A stretch of DNA of 64,000 nt from NCBI GenBank assembly GCA_006386115.1, contig VFIW01000007.1:96693-160692 (forward strand), in the 5' to 3' direction. The position numbers were made by a program, and so were the translations under genes. The notes under the pieces were generated by a model. It was not told the DNA's origin and made no database searches. It saw only the letters and a program-made list of their open reading frames with translations. Origin of the DNA: Globisporangium splendens (Eukaryota; Oomycota; Peronosporomycetes; Pythiales; Pythiaceae). Below, one piece after another: positions 1-9,007 of this stretch (position 1 is its first letter; the number at the start of each line of letters is the position of its first letter).

Positions 1-475
1 CGAACCTTGCGGTAGTAGAAAGTACGCGCACAAGTTTAAGACCGAAAATGAGGTTCGTCGTACTTGCTCGAACCTTCACGGTGGAGCCGGCAGCCAGTCT
101 GAGTGACGGCGCCTCCGATTGGATATAATTGAACATGCATTTCATCCAATCACATAAGACAACTAGTGTTAGTCTTTCATAGCCACTCATTGCCCCATGG
201 GGAGTAATTACACTTGAGATTGCTATTGTTCATAGTTACATAAAGATAATCCAGGTTGTTCTACAGAGGGCAACCTCCAACAAATAAACAGTTCCATTTT
301 TACCGTTAACTGAGTCTTTGGTTATCTACGGTTACTCTATAGAGACCTATAGGTAACCGATTGTTGCACTGCAGGAAGCAGGCAACCGCTCTCGGAACAG
401 AGTCCTTGAGAGAAGCGTTGAATACGCTTCCTCACACACGTACCGTGCTGCGTAACTCGGAAGTGTCCGGTTACA
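1..475 (+). repeat. 5' LTR, truncated by window start
   Basis: It matches the 3' LTR at 7994-8470 along its whole visible length and ends in GTTACA. That end is the inverted counterpart of the TGTAAC that starts the 3' LTR. About 58 bases at the left end are missing. Confidence 0.95.
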
Positions 476-476
476 A

Positions 477-494
477 CTGGTAGCACTTGTAGTC
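477..494 (+). other. Putative primer-binding site
   Basis: TGGTAGCACTTGTAGTC begins two bases after the LTR end and starts with TGG, the complement of a tRNA CCA end. It does not match the 3' end of the neighbouring tRNA-Val beyond TGGTA. The primer tRNA is not identified. Confidence 0.5.
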
Positions 495-547
495 AATCTA
501 CGACCCGGCAGAGGTGACTGCCTGAATCGCTTCCTCAAGGATTCATA

Positions 548-1708
548 ATGGCGTCAGTTGACCCTGCGCAGTTCCCGCACCTCTCGGCTGAACACCGGAG
601 TGTGCTGACCCGAATGGCACAAGCGCTAGGCGACCAAGTCGCTCTAGACGTGCTCTCGGCGTCGCCGGAACAGCAAATCTTTCGACTCGAGCAGTTCGAG
701 AACTTCTCGAACGCTCAGCGCCTCGAAGGAGAGCGAAGTGCGCAAGCACAAATGCAAGCCACCGCAAGCTGGACCGCAGAGATGCTGCGCTCAGCTGCTG
801 AGTCGCGCGAAGCGCTCGAGCGAGTGGTTTCTGTGGTTGCTGGTGCAGCCACGTCTTTGTCGAGTGCGGCTTCTGCGCCTCAGACACCCGCGTCCCAAAC
901 TCCCCGCCCAAGAGCTGTCAAGATCGACGCTCCGAAATTCGATGGTGCGGATGGCGACAAGCTCATCCACTGGCTGCTCGCCGTGGAGCGTTGCGCCAAG
1001 GCTCAGCTCATCGACAGCAACGAGCAGATGGTGTCTTACGCCATCTCGAACCTGCGCGGTCGAGCGTCGGAATGGGCATTCTCGACGCTGCTCGCCGATG
1101 AGTGTGCATTCGACACGTGGGATATTTTCCGTGCGAGAATCACCGCCATGTATCAGCCTCCGAACAACGAAGTGCTGTTGCAAGGTCGTTTCTTCTCCTT
1201 GAAACAAGGGAAGCTCTCGCTGGAACGATACATCCAGGAGATGAGAAGCCTGTGCGCGGCGATCACGACCAGCCCTTTGCCTGAGTCTGTGAAAGTGCCT
1301 GCGTTTCTCAACGGCCTCAACAGTGGACCAGCGCGTCAGGAGTTGTACCGACGCTTGCCGGCCACGATGGAAGATGCGATCCGCATTGCGCTCGTTGAGC
1401 AGCAATCGTTCCGAGTCAGCCGACCTGATTGGAACGCTGGCCGCCACAACGGTGCGCATCACAGCCACCGAGCAGTCACGAATGAGCGGCGCTTCCATGG
1501 TCCGACACCAATGGATCTCAGCAGCACCGAAGTGACCTGCTTTAACTGTGGCAAGCGAGGACACTATCAGTCGAAGTGTCCCGCTCCAAGGCAGTCTGCT
1601 CCTCGCACTGGAAATCAGGCGAGAGACTACCAAACGCCGCGCGGCAACCACGCTCATCGAGGTGGCAGATCCGCTGTGGCAAGAAAGGGAAACGGAATGT
1701 CTCAGTAG
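548..1708 (+). CDS. gag: Gag polyprotein of the Ty3/gypsy element
   Basis: An intact 386-aa frame starts at the first ATG after the LTR and leader. Residues of about 135-235 form a retrotransposon gag/capsid-like domain, with a conserved tryptophan in the LRGRASEWA stretch and the YIQEM helix. A single CCHC zinc knuckle, CFNCGKRGHYQSKC, lies near residues 331-344 and is expected to bind the element RNA. A basic, Arg/Gly-rich tail follows. The frame ends at 1708 and overlaps the protease frame that is open from 1576, so protease would need a frameshift or come from a copy that has lost the original fusion. Expected role: packaging of element RNA into cytoplasmic virus-like particles. Confidence 0.9.
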   Translation: MASVDPAQFPHLSAEHRSVLTRMAQALGDQVALDVLSASPEQQIFRLEQFENFSNAQRLEGERSAQAQMQATASWTAEMLRSAAESREALERVVSVVAGAATSLSSAASAPQTPASQTPRPRAVKIDAPKFDGADGDKLIHWLLAVERCAKAQLIDSNEQMVSYAISNLRGRASEWAFSTLLADECAFDTWDIFRARITAMYQPPNNEVLLQGRFFSLKQGKLSLERYIQEMRSLCAAITTSPLPESVKVPAFLNGLNSGPARQELYRRLPATMEDAIRIALVEQQSFRVSRPDWNAGRHNGAHHSHRAVTNERRFHGPTPMDLSSTEVTCFNCGKRGHYQSKCPAPRQSAPRTGNQARDYQTPRGNHAHRGGRSAVARKGNGMSQ

Positions 1709-2658
1709 AAGCGGGACGCTCTACTGGGACAGACTCTATAGCTTCGGCGTCGCCGACTACTAGAGTCGTGCAGATGGGAAGCTTAGTCCCAGGAGCTCTT
1801 GACAACAAGGCTCCGAGTGAGATGTTGGTATATAGCGCCGATGTGAAGGGCTATGAGAAGAAAATGACGGTTCTTGTTGACTGCGGTGCGTCACAGAACT
1901 TTGTCTCGAAGGCAGCTCTGGAACAGAGTCTGCAAGCGTATGAGCGACTTGTCCACAGTGGCAAGCGCGAGAAGATGATCGTACGTCTGGCCGATGGGTC
2001 GACAGTACACACTGAAGGGGTTCAAGTCGAACTCTCTTTCAGTTTTTGCGATTTTGTCTGCAAAGAAACGTTCGTGGTACTAGCGATGGGGTCGAGGTAC
2101 GACCTCATCCTAGGGATGCCTTGGCTGGCGAAACATCAGCCTTGGATCGATTGGCGAGCACGCACAATCGGAAGCCCACCCCTTCCTCTGATGAAGAGCG
2201 AAGGTTGCGGGAAAATTTCCACGCAATGGATGCGAGCTTTGAACACGCTGTGGCAGGGAGCCCAGCAGGAAGACATGCGGCGGCAGCGAGCCCCGCTCAA
2301 AACACTCACGCTGTGGCAGGGAGCCCAGCTAGAAGATGCGCTGAGGCAGGGGGCCCAGCAAAGAGATCAACTGCGGCAGGTAGCCCAGTTTGTGCGGAAG
2401 CGCCAGAAAGTCCAGACGTGGACACTGGTGCGCAAGTGTGCGGCTCCAGGGCCCCCGAGCCAGCCCCCGCAAGTGACAGCGACAGTACAGGTGTACACGC
2501 GTCAGCCAGCTCGTACCACCCTGACGGTGCAGTACTGGAGCTCAGAACCGCGAGGTCGCGTGTTCGCATCAACCGACGAGGGCGACGCAAGTTGTCAGCT
2601 CGCGAGAGAGACAGTGCATTGGCATCTGTTGCTGAGGAAACGGCCGCCTCGCATATGA
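1576..2658 (+). CDS. Aspartic protease frame of the Ty3/gypsy element
   Basis: This frame is shifted relative to gag and open from 1576 to 2658. The recognisable part runs from about 1810 to 2165. It has the retropepsin active-site stretch VDCGASQNFVS, where Cys replaces the usual Ser or Thr after the catalytic Asp, and the closing ILGMPWL motif. After about 2180 the frame reads through short repeats (WQGAQ-type) that look like an out-of-frame reading of the AGSPA-type repeats in the pol frame. The real protease product therefore probably ends or shifts frame near 2170-2250. Expected role: cleavage of Gag-Pol. The start used here is only the limit of the open frame; no separate start codon is claimed. 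Confidence 0.75.
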   Translation: MSRSKAVCSSHWKSGERLPNAARQPRSSRWQIRCGKKGKRNVSVEAGRSTGTDSIASASPTTRVVQMGSLVPGALDNKAPSEMLVYSADVKGYEKKMTVLVDCGASQNFVSKAALEQSLQAYERLVHSGKREKMIVRLADGSTVHTEGVQVELSFSFCDFVCKETFVVLAMGSRYDLILGMPWLAKHQPWIDWRARTIGSPPLPLMKSEGCGKISTQWMRALNTLWQGAQQEDMRRQRAPLKTLTLWQGAQLEDALRQGAQQRDQLRQVAQFVRKRQKVQTWTLVRKCAAPGPPSQPPQVTATVQVYTRQPARTTLTVQYWSSEPRGRVFASTDEGDASCQLARETVHWHLLLRKRPPRI

Positions 2659-5600
2659 TTGCCCCATCTCTTAATGCAGCTGCAACTTCGCTGCGCGCCT
2701 TCGACAGGACCTCGGATCCGTCGATAGATCGCGCTCACGTTGACGTGGCGCTCAGACGCGCGAAGCGCAGTCCGGAAGCAAACGCATCAGACGAAGTGTT
2801 CTTCGCTGAATTTGCGACGCTCCATGAGCTGCCGAGTACCGCTGAGGCGATTGTATCCCTCGAAGAAATGAGCTATGAGCTCTTTCTTACGGATCTAGAG
2901 CGTGATCAGATCCGCGAGATCGTCGTTCCGACTGCGTTCACGCGTAGCGAACTATGCACCTCGCCCACTGCGGATGAGAGTGTTTTGGAGCCAGACAAAC
3001 AGAAACGGTTTGCTGCTCAGGATTGGGACGCCGTGAAAGGCAGTCCATACTTTGACTTATTGTGGGAGTTCAAAGATGTCTTCCCCGACAAAGTGCCAAG
3101 TGCCCTGCCCGTTGATCGTGGCGTACGGCACGAGATTGACCTCGAGCCCGGGAGCAAATATTGCGTGACCAGACAATGGCCGCTGCCCCGCGAGCAGGTT
3201 GAGGCAATCGACGAGTTCTTCGCGAAACGAGCCCTCGCCGGTCATGTGAGAGAAAGCAAGTCTCCACATAGCTCACCCACGTTTTGTGTGCGGAAAGCGA
3301 CTGGTGGCTGGCGCATTGTTCACGCCTTCAACAAGCTGAACGCCGCCACCATTCCGGCACAAACGCCGATCCCAAGGAAGGATGTCTTGATCGACTCCAT
3401 GGGCGGCTCGACAGTTTTCTCCGCACTGGATCTGATGGATGGGTTCTATCAGATCCTCATGCGAGAGAGCGACGTTCCCTTGACGGCAGTAAGCACACCC
3501 AGCGGGATGCTGTGGGAGTGGCTCGTTATGCCGCAAGGTTTGAAGAATGCACCAGCGACGTTCAATCGTCTGGTAACGCATCTTCTGCGTCCTCATCGTG
3601 CGTATGCACCGAGCTATTTCGATGACATCTTCGTGCACAGTCGTGCCGAAGGAGGTCTCAGTGCCGTTGACGTGCACAAGAGACATTTGCGCTCAGTGTT
3701 GCAGTGCTTACGAGACAACAGTCTGTATTGCAACCTGAAGAAGTGCATCTTTGGCGCCTCAGAGATTCCGATCCTGGGCTGCTATGTTGGCAAAGCTGGC
3801 GTCCGCGCGGACCCAGAGAAGATCAAGGCGATCGCCGACTGGCCGATCCCAAAGAATGTCAAGGACTTGCGCAAGTGGCTTGGCTTGGCAAATTACTTGC
3901 ACAAGTACAGCCACAACTATGCGGCAAGAGTCCGTCCACTCACGCATCTCTTGAAAAAGGATGTCGAGTGGGACTGGACGAATGATGTCATGAATGCATT
4001 CATTGACGTGAAGGAGTCACTAGTTCGCGCTCCTGTCCTGGCGTTGCCGGACCACACGAAAGCCTTCAGTGTCGTGTGCGATGCCAGCGATTTTGCAATC
4101 GGCTGTGCGCTGATGCAGAAGGATGATGACGGCCATGAGCGCGTCGTATCATACCAAAGCAGACTGCTTAAGGCAGCTGAAAAGAATTATCCTGTGCACG
4201 ACAAGGAGCTGCTTGCGATCAAGTACGCCCTCTTGAAGTTCAGGGTCCACCTTTTGGGTGCGACACCGTTCGTTGTGTACACGGATCACGCGTCCTTGCG
4301 GACCGCGATTAATTCCCCCCATTTATCGCAGCGAATGGCGCGATGGCTTGCATTCTTCTCCGAGTTCAACTTTCGGGTCGAATACAAGCCGGGAAAGGAA
4401 AATGTTCTGGCGGACGCGCTCTCGCGCCGTCCAGATTACGAGTCGAGCGCTGACGACAGCTCTGACGCCCTGTGCTTGGAGCGCACTCCTGATCTCATGC
4501 ATCTGAGCATCAGTCGAGTGCAAACAAAGCTCAAGGACAATATTCAGTCGCTTTATGCAAAGGACGATGAATGTCGCTTGTTGCTTGCTCACTTTGACGG
4601 CTCGTCCAAAGAGTCATTGCCTGCCAAACTCAAGTCAAAGCTTGCTCGGTTTAGTTACCACGACGGGTTGTTGTGGCATCGACTGTCCAACTTTGATTAC
4701 CTGCGTGTGTATGTACCGCATGACCAGGATCTGAAACTTTCGACCCTGCATGAGTTTCACGATGCACCAGCGAGTGGGCATCTCGGACGTGAAAAGACCT
4801 TCTTGCAAGTGTCTAATGTGTTTTGGTGGCCACACCAATACAAATGGGTGGCCAATTACGTACGCTCATGCAAGCAGTGCCAGCGCGTGAAGCCTGCGGG
4901 CAAGAACAAAGCGCCGCTGCATCCGCTGCCGATTCCGCAAGATTGCTGGAAGTCGGTCGGCATGGATTTCGTCTTCGGTTTCCCGGAAGACAAGGCGCGC
5001 AACACAGGCGTCGTCGTGTTCGTCGATCGACTGAGCAAAATGGTGCACGTTGCACCCGTGCGCAAGCATGTCACTGCGCAAGAGACGGCGTGCCTATTTT
5101 TAGAGCACGTGTTCCGCTATCACGGCTTGCCCGAGTCTATTGTATCAGACCGGGACCCGCGTTTTACCGCTGCTTTTTGGCGCGAACTCTTTCGCCTGCT
5201 CGGCACAGATCTGGCGTTGTCCACTGCCGATCACCCCGAGACAGACGGGCAAACCGAGCACGTGAACCGTGTCGTCGAGGATATTCTTCGCAGCATCGCT
5301 GTCGATCATCCCCGCGACTGGAGCCGCTGGCTGCCGTACGCCGAGTTTGCTATAAATAGCAGCGAGCACGCCTCTACGGCCGTGACTCCGTTCTATTTTA
5401 ACTCGCTGCGGCACCCGCGCGTACCCGCCACTCTGTTCGAGGGCGTCGAACGCTCTGCGGTGGGAGGGCAACTCGCTGCGCTCGATGCGAGTGCGCGATC
5501 TCCGTCACCGGACGTGGCGTTAGCCGCTCATGTGGACGCGCGCGATGCGCCGCCTGTGCGATCGCGTTCCGAATCTGTCACGGTCTTACCGGACAGCACG

Positions 5601-6008
5601 CAGAGTATTGACATCTCGGGCACGGTACTGAGTTACGGTACACGTGTCCCTAAAGATGGATCACCCACGGTACTGAGTTACGGTACTCGTGTCCCTAAAG
5701 ATGGATCACCCACGGTACCGAGTTACGGTACTCGTGCTAAAAATAGCCAGTCTCAGACGGAATCAGGCGACTGCTCGTGTGAGCATCAGCCACGAATGGA
5801 AGGACGCGCGGTGTCACACACCGGCGCAGAAATAGATCTCTCTGCAGCACGCGCTGCGAGAGCAACGAAAAAGCAAGACAAAGCCGTCGCGGCAGCGCGG
5901 CAATTTGTCGATGAGCGCGCAGCATTGTTGCGTCGCGTATGCGACCAACTAGCTGCTGCGCAAGACAAGCAAAAGCTCTACGCCGATAAATCGGGTAGAA
6001 AGAACTAA
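2046..6008 (+). CDS. pol: Pol: reverse transcriptase, RNase H and integrase
   Basis: This is a 1320-codon open frame with no credible ATG of its own, so it is presumably reached by frameshift. The first 200 codons are an Ala/Ser/Pro-rich linker with AGSPA-type repeats. RT follows at about 3120-3950, with FSALDL, PQGLKNAPATF and the catalytic YFDDIF (a YxDD variant) near 3613-3633. RNase H follows at about 4030-4430 with VVCDASDFAIG. Integrase has an HHCC zinc motif (HEFHD...H...CKQCQ, about 4750-4890) and a D,D,E core: the Asp of GMDFVFG near 4960, the Asp of SDRDPRF near 5150 and the Glu of DGQTEHVNRVVE near 5280. A linker with a 2.6-fold repeat of SYGTRVPKDGSP lies at about 5628-5735. The frame stops at TAA 6006-6008, inside what should be the integrase C-terminal region. 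Confidence 0.93.
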   Translation: MRFCLQRNVRGTSDGVEVRPHPRDALAGETSALDRLASTHNRKPTPSSDEERRLRENFHAMDASFEHAVAGSPAGRHAAAASPAQNTHAVAGSPARRCAEAGGPAKRSTAAGSPVCAEAPESPDVDTGAQVCGSRAPEPAPASDSDSTGVHASASSYHPDGAVLELRTARSRVRINRRGRRKLSARERDSALASVAEETAASHMIAPSLNAAATSLRAFDRTSDPSIDRAHVDVALRRAKRSPEANASDEVFFAEFATLHELPSTAEAIVSLEEMSYELFLTDLERDQIREIVVPTAFTRSELCTSPTADESVLEPDKQKRFAAQDWDAVKGSPYFDLLWEFKDVFPDKVPSALPVDRGVRHEIDLEPGSKYCVTRQWPLPREQVEAIDEFFAKRALAGHVRESKSPHSSPTFCVRKATGGWRIVHAFNKLNAATIPAQTPIPRKDVLIDSMGGSTVFSALDLMDGFYQILMRESDVPLTAVSTPSGMLWEWLVMPQGLKNAPATFNRLVTHLLRPHRAYAPSYFDDIFVHSRAEGGLSAVDVHKRHLRSVLQCLRDNSLYCNLKKCIFGASEIPILGCYVGKAGVRADPEKIKAIADWPIPKNVKDLRKWLGLANYLHKYSHNYAARVRPLTHLLKKDVEWDWTNDVMNAFIDVKESLVRAPVLALPDHTKAFSVVCDASDFAIGCALMQKDDDGHERVVSYQSRLLKAAEKNYPVHDKELLAIKYALLKFRVHLLGATPFVVYTDHASLRTAINSPHLSQRMARWLAFFSEFNFRVEYKPGKENVLADALSRRPDYESSADDSSDALCLERTPDLMHLSISRVQTKLKDNIQSLYAKDDECRLLLAHFDGSSKESLPAKLKSKLARFSYHDGLLWHRLSNFDYLRVYVPHDQDLKLSTLHEFHDAPASGHLGREKTFLQVSNVFWWPHQYKWVANYVRSCKQCQRVKPAGKNKAPLHPLPIPQDCWKSVGMDFVFGFPEDKARNTGVVVFVDRLSKMVHVAPVRKHVTAQETACLFLEHVFRYHGLPESIVSDRDPRFTAAFWRELFRLLGTDLALSTADHPETDGQTEHVNRVVEDILRSIAVDHPRDWSRWLPYAEFAINSSEHASTAVTPFYFNSLRHPRVPATLFEGVERSAVGGQLAALDASARSPSPDVALAAHVDARDAPPVRSRSESVTVLPDSTQSIDISGTVLSYGTRVPKDGSPTVLSYGTRVPKDGSPTVPSYGTRAKNSQSQTESGDCSCEHQPRMEGRAVSHTGAEIDLSAARAARATKKQDKAVAAARQFVDERAALLRRVCDQLAAAQDKQKLYADKSGRKN

Positions 6009-6815
6009 CAAACGTTTTGTGTGGGTGATAAAGTGCTTTTAAGCATTAAAAACCTACCAAACGATGCAGTCACAACGCTCCCCAGCGGGAGTGAGTTGTT
6101 GCCACGATTCATCGGGCCATACACTGTTGTGGAGAAGATTGGAGACTTGAATTACAAGCTCGATCTCCCAACGAGAATGGCAACGCACCCCGTGTTCTAC
6201 GTGGGTTTGCTGAAACGCTACCACGACGCTACTGTGGATTCTTATCCCAGTGCGGGAGCACGTCGGTCTCATCAGGGGGCTCAGACGCCGCCCATCGAGA
6301 CACGAGCGCGTTGTGCCTCTCCCAAAGCGTCTTCAATCGCGGAGCGTACCTCGCGTGGAAGTGCTTCCCGCGGACATGGTACTCCTCCAGCATCTGACGA
6401 GCTTCCTTCAGCTCCGTCTCAAGCGCCGTCACCATCCGCTTCAACAGCGAGGTTTCGTCCAGATATTGCTGGCGAAGGGTACGGACGGCTTGCTGTAGCG
6501 CCCCCAAAGACGATGCGTTCGCGTGAACCATCTGAACCACCGCATCTGGTGCAACCACCGATGCTGAAGCGAAGTAGGGCGCCACCTGTCCCGCTAATTG
6601 ATAAGCAGGGAGAGCGCCACTACCATGTTGAGCGCCTGCTGCGTGTGCAGCGGCGTAAGGGGAACACCCACTACCTTGTGAAGTGGCGTGGGTACGATGT
6701 GTCGCAGAGCTCGTGGGAGCCTGCTGAGCGCCTCCCCGAGGACGTTCCCGATTTGGTCGCCGCTTTTGAGCGTGCGTTGGTGGCGAGTGGGACTCGTCCA
6801 TCTGCCGCTTGTTAA
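6009..6815 (+). pseudogene. Pol C-terminus: integrase GPY/F-like region and chromodomain, behind an in-frame stop
   Basis: This segment is in the same frame as the integrase frame and separated from it only by TAA 6006-6008. It begins with VGDKVLLS and PRFIGPY, the integrase C-terminal GPY/F-like module, and then NYKLDLP. A 100-codon Pro/Ser-rich linker follows. A chromodomain lies at about 6606-6790, with aromatic-cage candidates in HYHVERLL, YLVKWRGY and SWEPAERLP. Chromodomains of this kind direct integration toward particular chromatin in chromoviruses. Unless the stop is read through, the domain is lost from the polyprotein, so the element is probably defective. The first ATG is at 6021. 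The antisense frame described separately overlaps it from 6229 on. Confidence 0.85.
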
Positions 6816-7884
6816 CGACGTGACTCGAACGAGCACGGTCAACAGTCTTGATCGCTTCGCGGTACTTTTGTACGCGCTGCACAGCGAATTGCATGCGCTG
6901 GCTACGTTGTGCCCCAGGATCGGTGGCCAATATACGCGCAGTGCCAAAGCGTTTCACACCGGTTCTTGATGCCAAGAACGCGGTTTCATATTGATCCTCG
7001 GTCTCATCTTCGTAAAGGATAACCGGGATCGGGTGCACGCGCAGTGCCCCATCACGTCCTCGCAGATCGGCTTCGCGCCATCGTGCGAACTCGGAGTCAT
7101 ACCTCTCGAGTGGAACCCGCGCCTGTGCAAGTAAATTTGCCGGGGTTTTTGCTGTCGGCCATTAACTTGGCGGCGGCATAATGGGAAGCGAATAATGGAC
7201 GGAACCTTTTCGCGGTGGTTCCAGTCCGGTCTCATTATTGGTAATGATGACCTCCTCCTTCCCTCTTTCTTTGACAGTCTTTGCGACGTCTTTTTCTTCA
7301 TCCGTCCGATAAATCGAGACGTCTGCCGAGGGATTCCGTTCCAACTCGTGCAGTTCGGGGCTACCGCTCCCGTAATGCAACTCCTCGTACTCGACCCACT
7401 CGCCGATGGAGCCGAGCTTCACTGTGATGTCTTCCCCTTCCTCCCCTTCTTCGGGCGAGTACTCTTGGTAGTCGACTGCCGTGTCTTCTTCGGCGTCGCT
7501 TGTCCTGCTCATCGGCATGATGGCAGGGAGGTCGCCAAATTGTAGCTCACTGACACAGTCAGGAGCAGCCTTCGGTTGAGTCGACTCGACGTCGCTCATG
7601 CTCACGTCTACTGTGGCAGTCGTGGTCGCAGCGGCAGCGCGTTGTTTTGCGCTCGCCGTCTCGCGCTTTTCAGCGTCGAGCTTTTGCAATCTTTGAACGA
7701 GTCCTTCTGCAGGGCCGCTCGCGCATCGGGCGATCTTCTCGCGCACCGATTTGTTTGTCGCCATCACGTGTGCGTCCACACTTGTGATTTTACGACGATT
7801 CTCGGAGAGCTTTGCACGCGTGTTCGCTGTGCCTCTCACGATAAATTCTGACCACGACTTCGTGAGTCGTAGCGTGACCACCAC
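6229..7884 (-). pseudogene. Antisense open frame in the 3' part of the retrotransposon, one in-frame stop
   Basis: On the minus strand a single frame is open from the ATG at 7884 to 6229, 552 codons, broken only by TAA at 7162-7164. The 41 codons between the stop and the next recognisable segment continue in the same frame. The first 240 codons are lysine/arginine-rich, then strongly acidic (SPEEGEEGED around 7430-7460). The second part contains LRVHPIPVILYEDET and, near its end, a heptad-like helix (LLKRMVTALETELKEARQML). No known family is recognised. It fills all the space between the chromodomain stop (6815) and the polypurine tract, and overlaps the chromodomain frame at 6229-6815. An extra antisense gene is known in some plant Ty3/gypsy groups (Tat/Ogre); whether this is homologous cannot be judged. 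A chance open frame of this length is unlikely outside the part that mirrors the sense frame. Confidence 0.6.
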
Positions 7885-7920
7885 ACGTTTCTCACACCGA
7901 CCCTTCGAGTGTTTCGCACT

Positions 7921-7935
7921 TTAAGTGGGGGGTGG
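7921..7935 (+). other. Polypurine tract
   Basis: A G-rich run, TTAAGTGGGGGGTGG, ends directly before the TGTAAC that opens the 3' LTR. This is the position of the plus-strand primer. Confidence 0.7.
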
Positions 7936-8470
7936 TGTAACGGGGTTACACTGTAACATGGTTACGCACTTGTGTTGTGCCACACAACCAAACCGAACCT
8001 TGTGGTACGTAGAGTACGCGCAACAAGTTTAAGACCGAACCATGAGGTTCGTCGTACTTGCTCGAACCTTCACGGCGGAGCCGGCAGCCAGTCTGAGTGA
8101 CGGCGCCTCCGATTGGATATAATTGAACATGCATTTCATCCAATCACATAAGACAACTAGCGTTAGTCTTTCATAGCCACTCATTGCCCCATGGGGAGTA
8201 ATTACACTTGAGATTGTTATTGTTCATAGTTACATAAAGATAATCCAGGTTGTCCTACAGAGGGCAACCTCCAACAAATAAGCAGTTCCATTTTTACCGT
8301 TAACTAAAGCCTTTGGTTATCGACGGTTACTCTATAGAGACCTATAGGTAACCGATTGTTGCACTGCAGGAAGCAGGCAACGCTCTCGGAACAGAGTCCT
8401 TGAGAGAAGCGTTGAATACGCTTCCTCACACACGTACCGTGCTGCGTAACTCGGAAGTGTCCGGTTTACA
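7936..8470 (+). repeat. 3' LTR, 535 bp
   Basis: It starts TGTAAC and ends TTTACA, an imperfect short inverted repeat, and is preceded by the polypurine tract. From 7994 it aligns to the 5' LTR. It ends 50 bases before the 3' end of the first tRNA-Val gene, inside the GGTGGC-rich part of an array unit. Confidence 0.95.
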
Positions 8471-8519
8471 GCAGTGGTGGCGGTGGTGGCGGTGGTGGCG
8501 CAGCGCTCGAGCAAAAGGA

Positions 8520-8592
8520 TATCAACGGCCGGGATTGAACCGGCGACCTTCTCCGTGTAAAGGAGACGTGATAACCACTACACCACGCTGAC
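8520..8592 (-). tRNA. tRNA-Val(UAC), array copy 1
   Basis: The minus strand folds as a complete cloverleaf. The 7-bp acceptor is GTCAGCG with CGTTGAT (two G-U pairs). The D arm holds TAGTGGTT. The anticodon stem is TCTCC/GGAGA with loop TTTACAC, which gives anticodon UAC (Val). The T stem is GCCGG/CCGGC with loop TTCAATC, and the discriminator is A. There is no intron. Internal A and B boxes for RNA polymerase III are present (TGGTGTAGTGG and GGTTCAATCCC). A TTTT terminator follows four bases after the discriminator. Confidence 0.95.
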
Positions 8593-8934
8593 AAGCAACA
8601 TAGCCCTAAACACACACAAAAACACACACCCCTTCTCTCGCACACAAACACACACAAACGCACACCAGCGCAGCCACGCCAGCGCCGCTCCCACACCACC
8701 ATCACTCGTCCCACAACAGCATTTCGCGTTCCTGACGACGTGCGGACCCACCGCGACGGGGCGACGAGTCGAAGGACCACGAGAGGGTGCGTGCGTGGGA
8801 GAGAGAAAGAGCGGCCGCCGCAACTCGGCGCGTGGTGGCGGCGGTGGTGGTGGCAGCGGTGGTGGCGGCAGTGGCGGCAGTGGTGGCGGTGGTGGCGGTG
8901 GTGGCGGTGGTGGCGCAGCGCTCGAGCAAAAGGA

Positions 8935-9007
8935 TATCAACGGCCGGGATTGAACCGGCGACCTTCTCCGTGTAAAGGAGACGTGATAACCACTACACCA
9001 CGCTGAC
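8935..9007 (-). tRNA. tRNA-Val(UAC), array copy 2
   Basis: The mature region is identical to copy 1, with the same TTTT terminator downstream on the minus strand. The GGTGGC run next to it is the longest in the array. Confidence 0.95.

Larger units (their letters stand above)
1..8470 (+). mobile_element. Ty3/gypsy LTR retrotransposon with chromodomain, 5' end cut by the window
   Basis: The element runs from a 5' LTR that is already about 58 bases in at position 1 to the end of the 3' LTR at 8470. The order gag, protease, reverse transcriptase, RNase H, integrase, chromodomain is that of Ty3/gypsy chromoviruses. The visible parts of the two LTRs (1-475 and 7994-8470) align end to end with roughly 17 differences, about 96-97% identical by eye, so the insertion is not recent. 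The coding strand changes frame twice (gag to protease, protease to RT) and has one in-frame stop between integrase and chromodomain, so this copy is probably not autonomous. An antisense open frame covers the last 1.7 kb of the internal region. The 3' end lies inside a tandem tRNA-Val array. The target-site duplication cannot be checked because the 5' flank is outside the window. Confidence 0.95.

Noticed and set aside
477..494. Priming of the retrotransposon by the neighbouring tRNA-Val
   Set aside because: The complement of the tRNA-Val 3' end with CCA would read TGGTATCAACG. The site reads TGGTAGCAC, which agrees only in the first five bases.
791..1657. A 288-codon antisense frame within gag
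   Set aside because: It mirrors the sense gag codons and has shadow composition, unlike the antisense frame at 6816-7884, which has no coding strand opposite to it.
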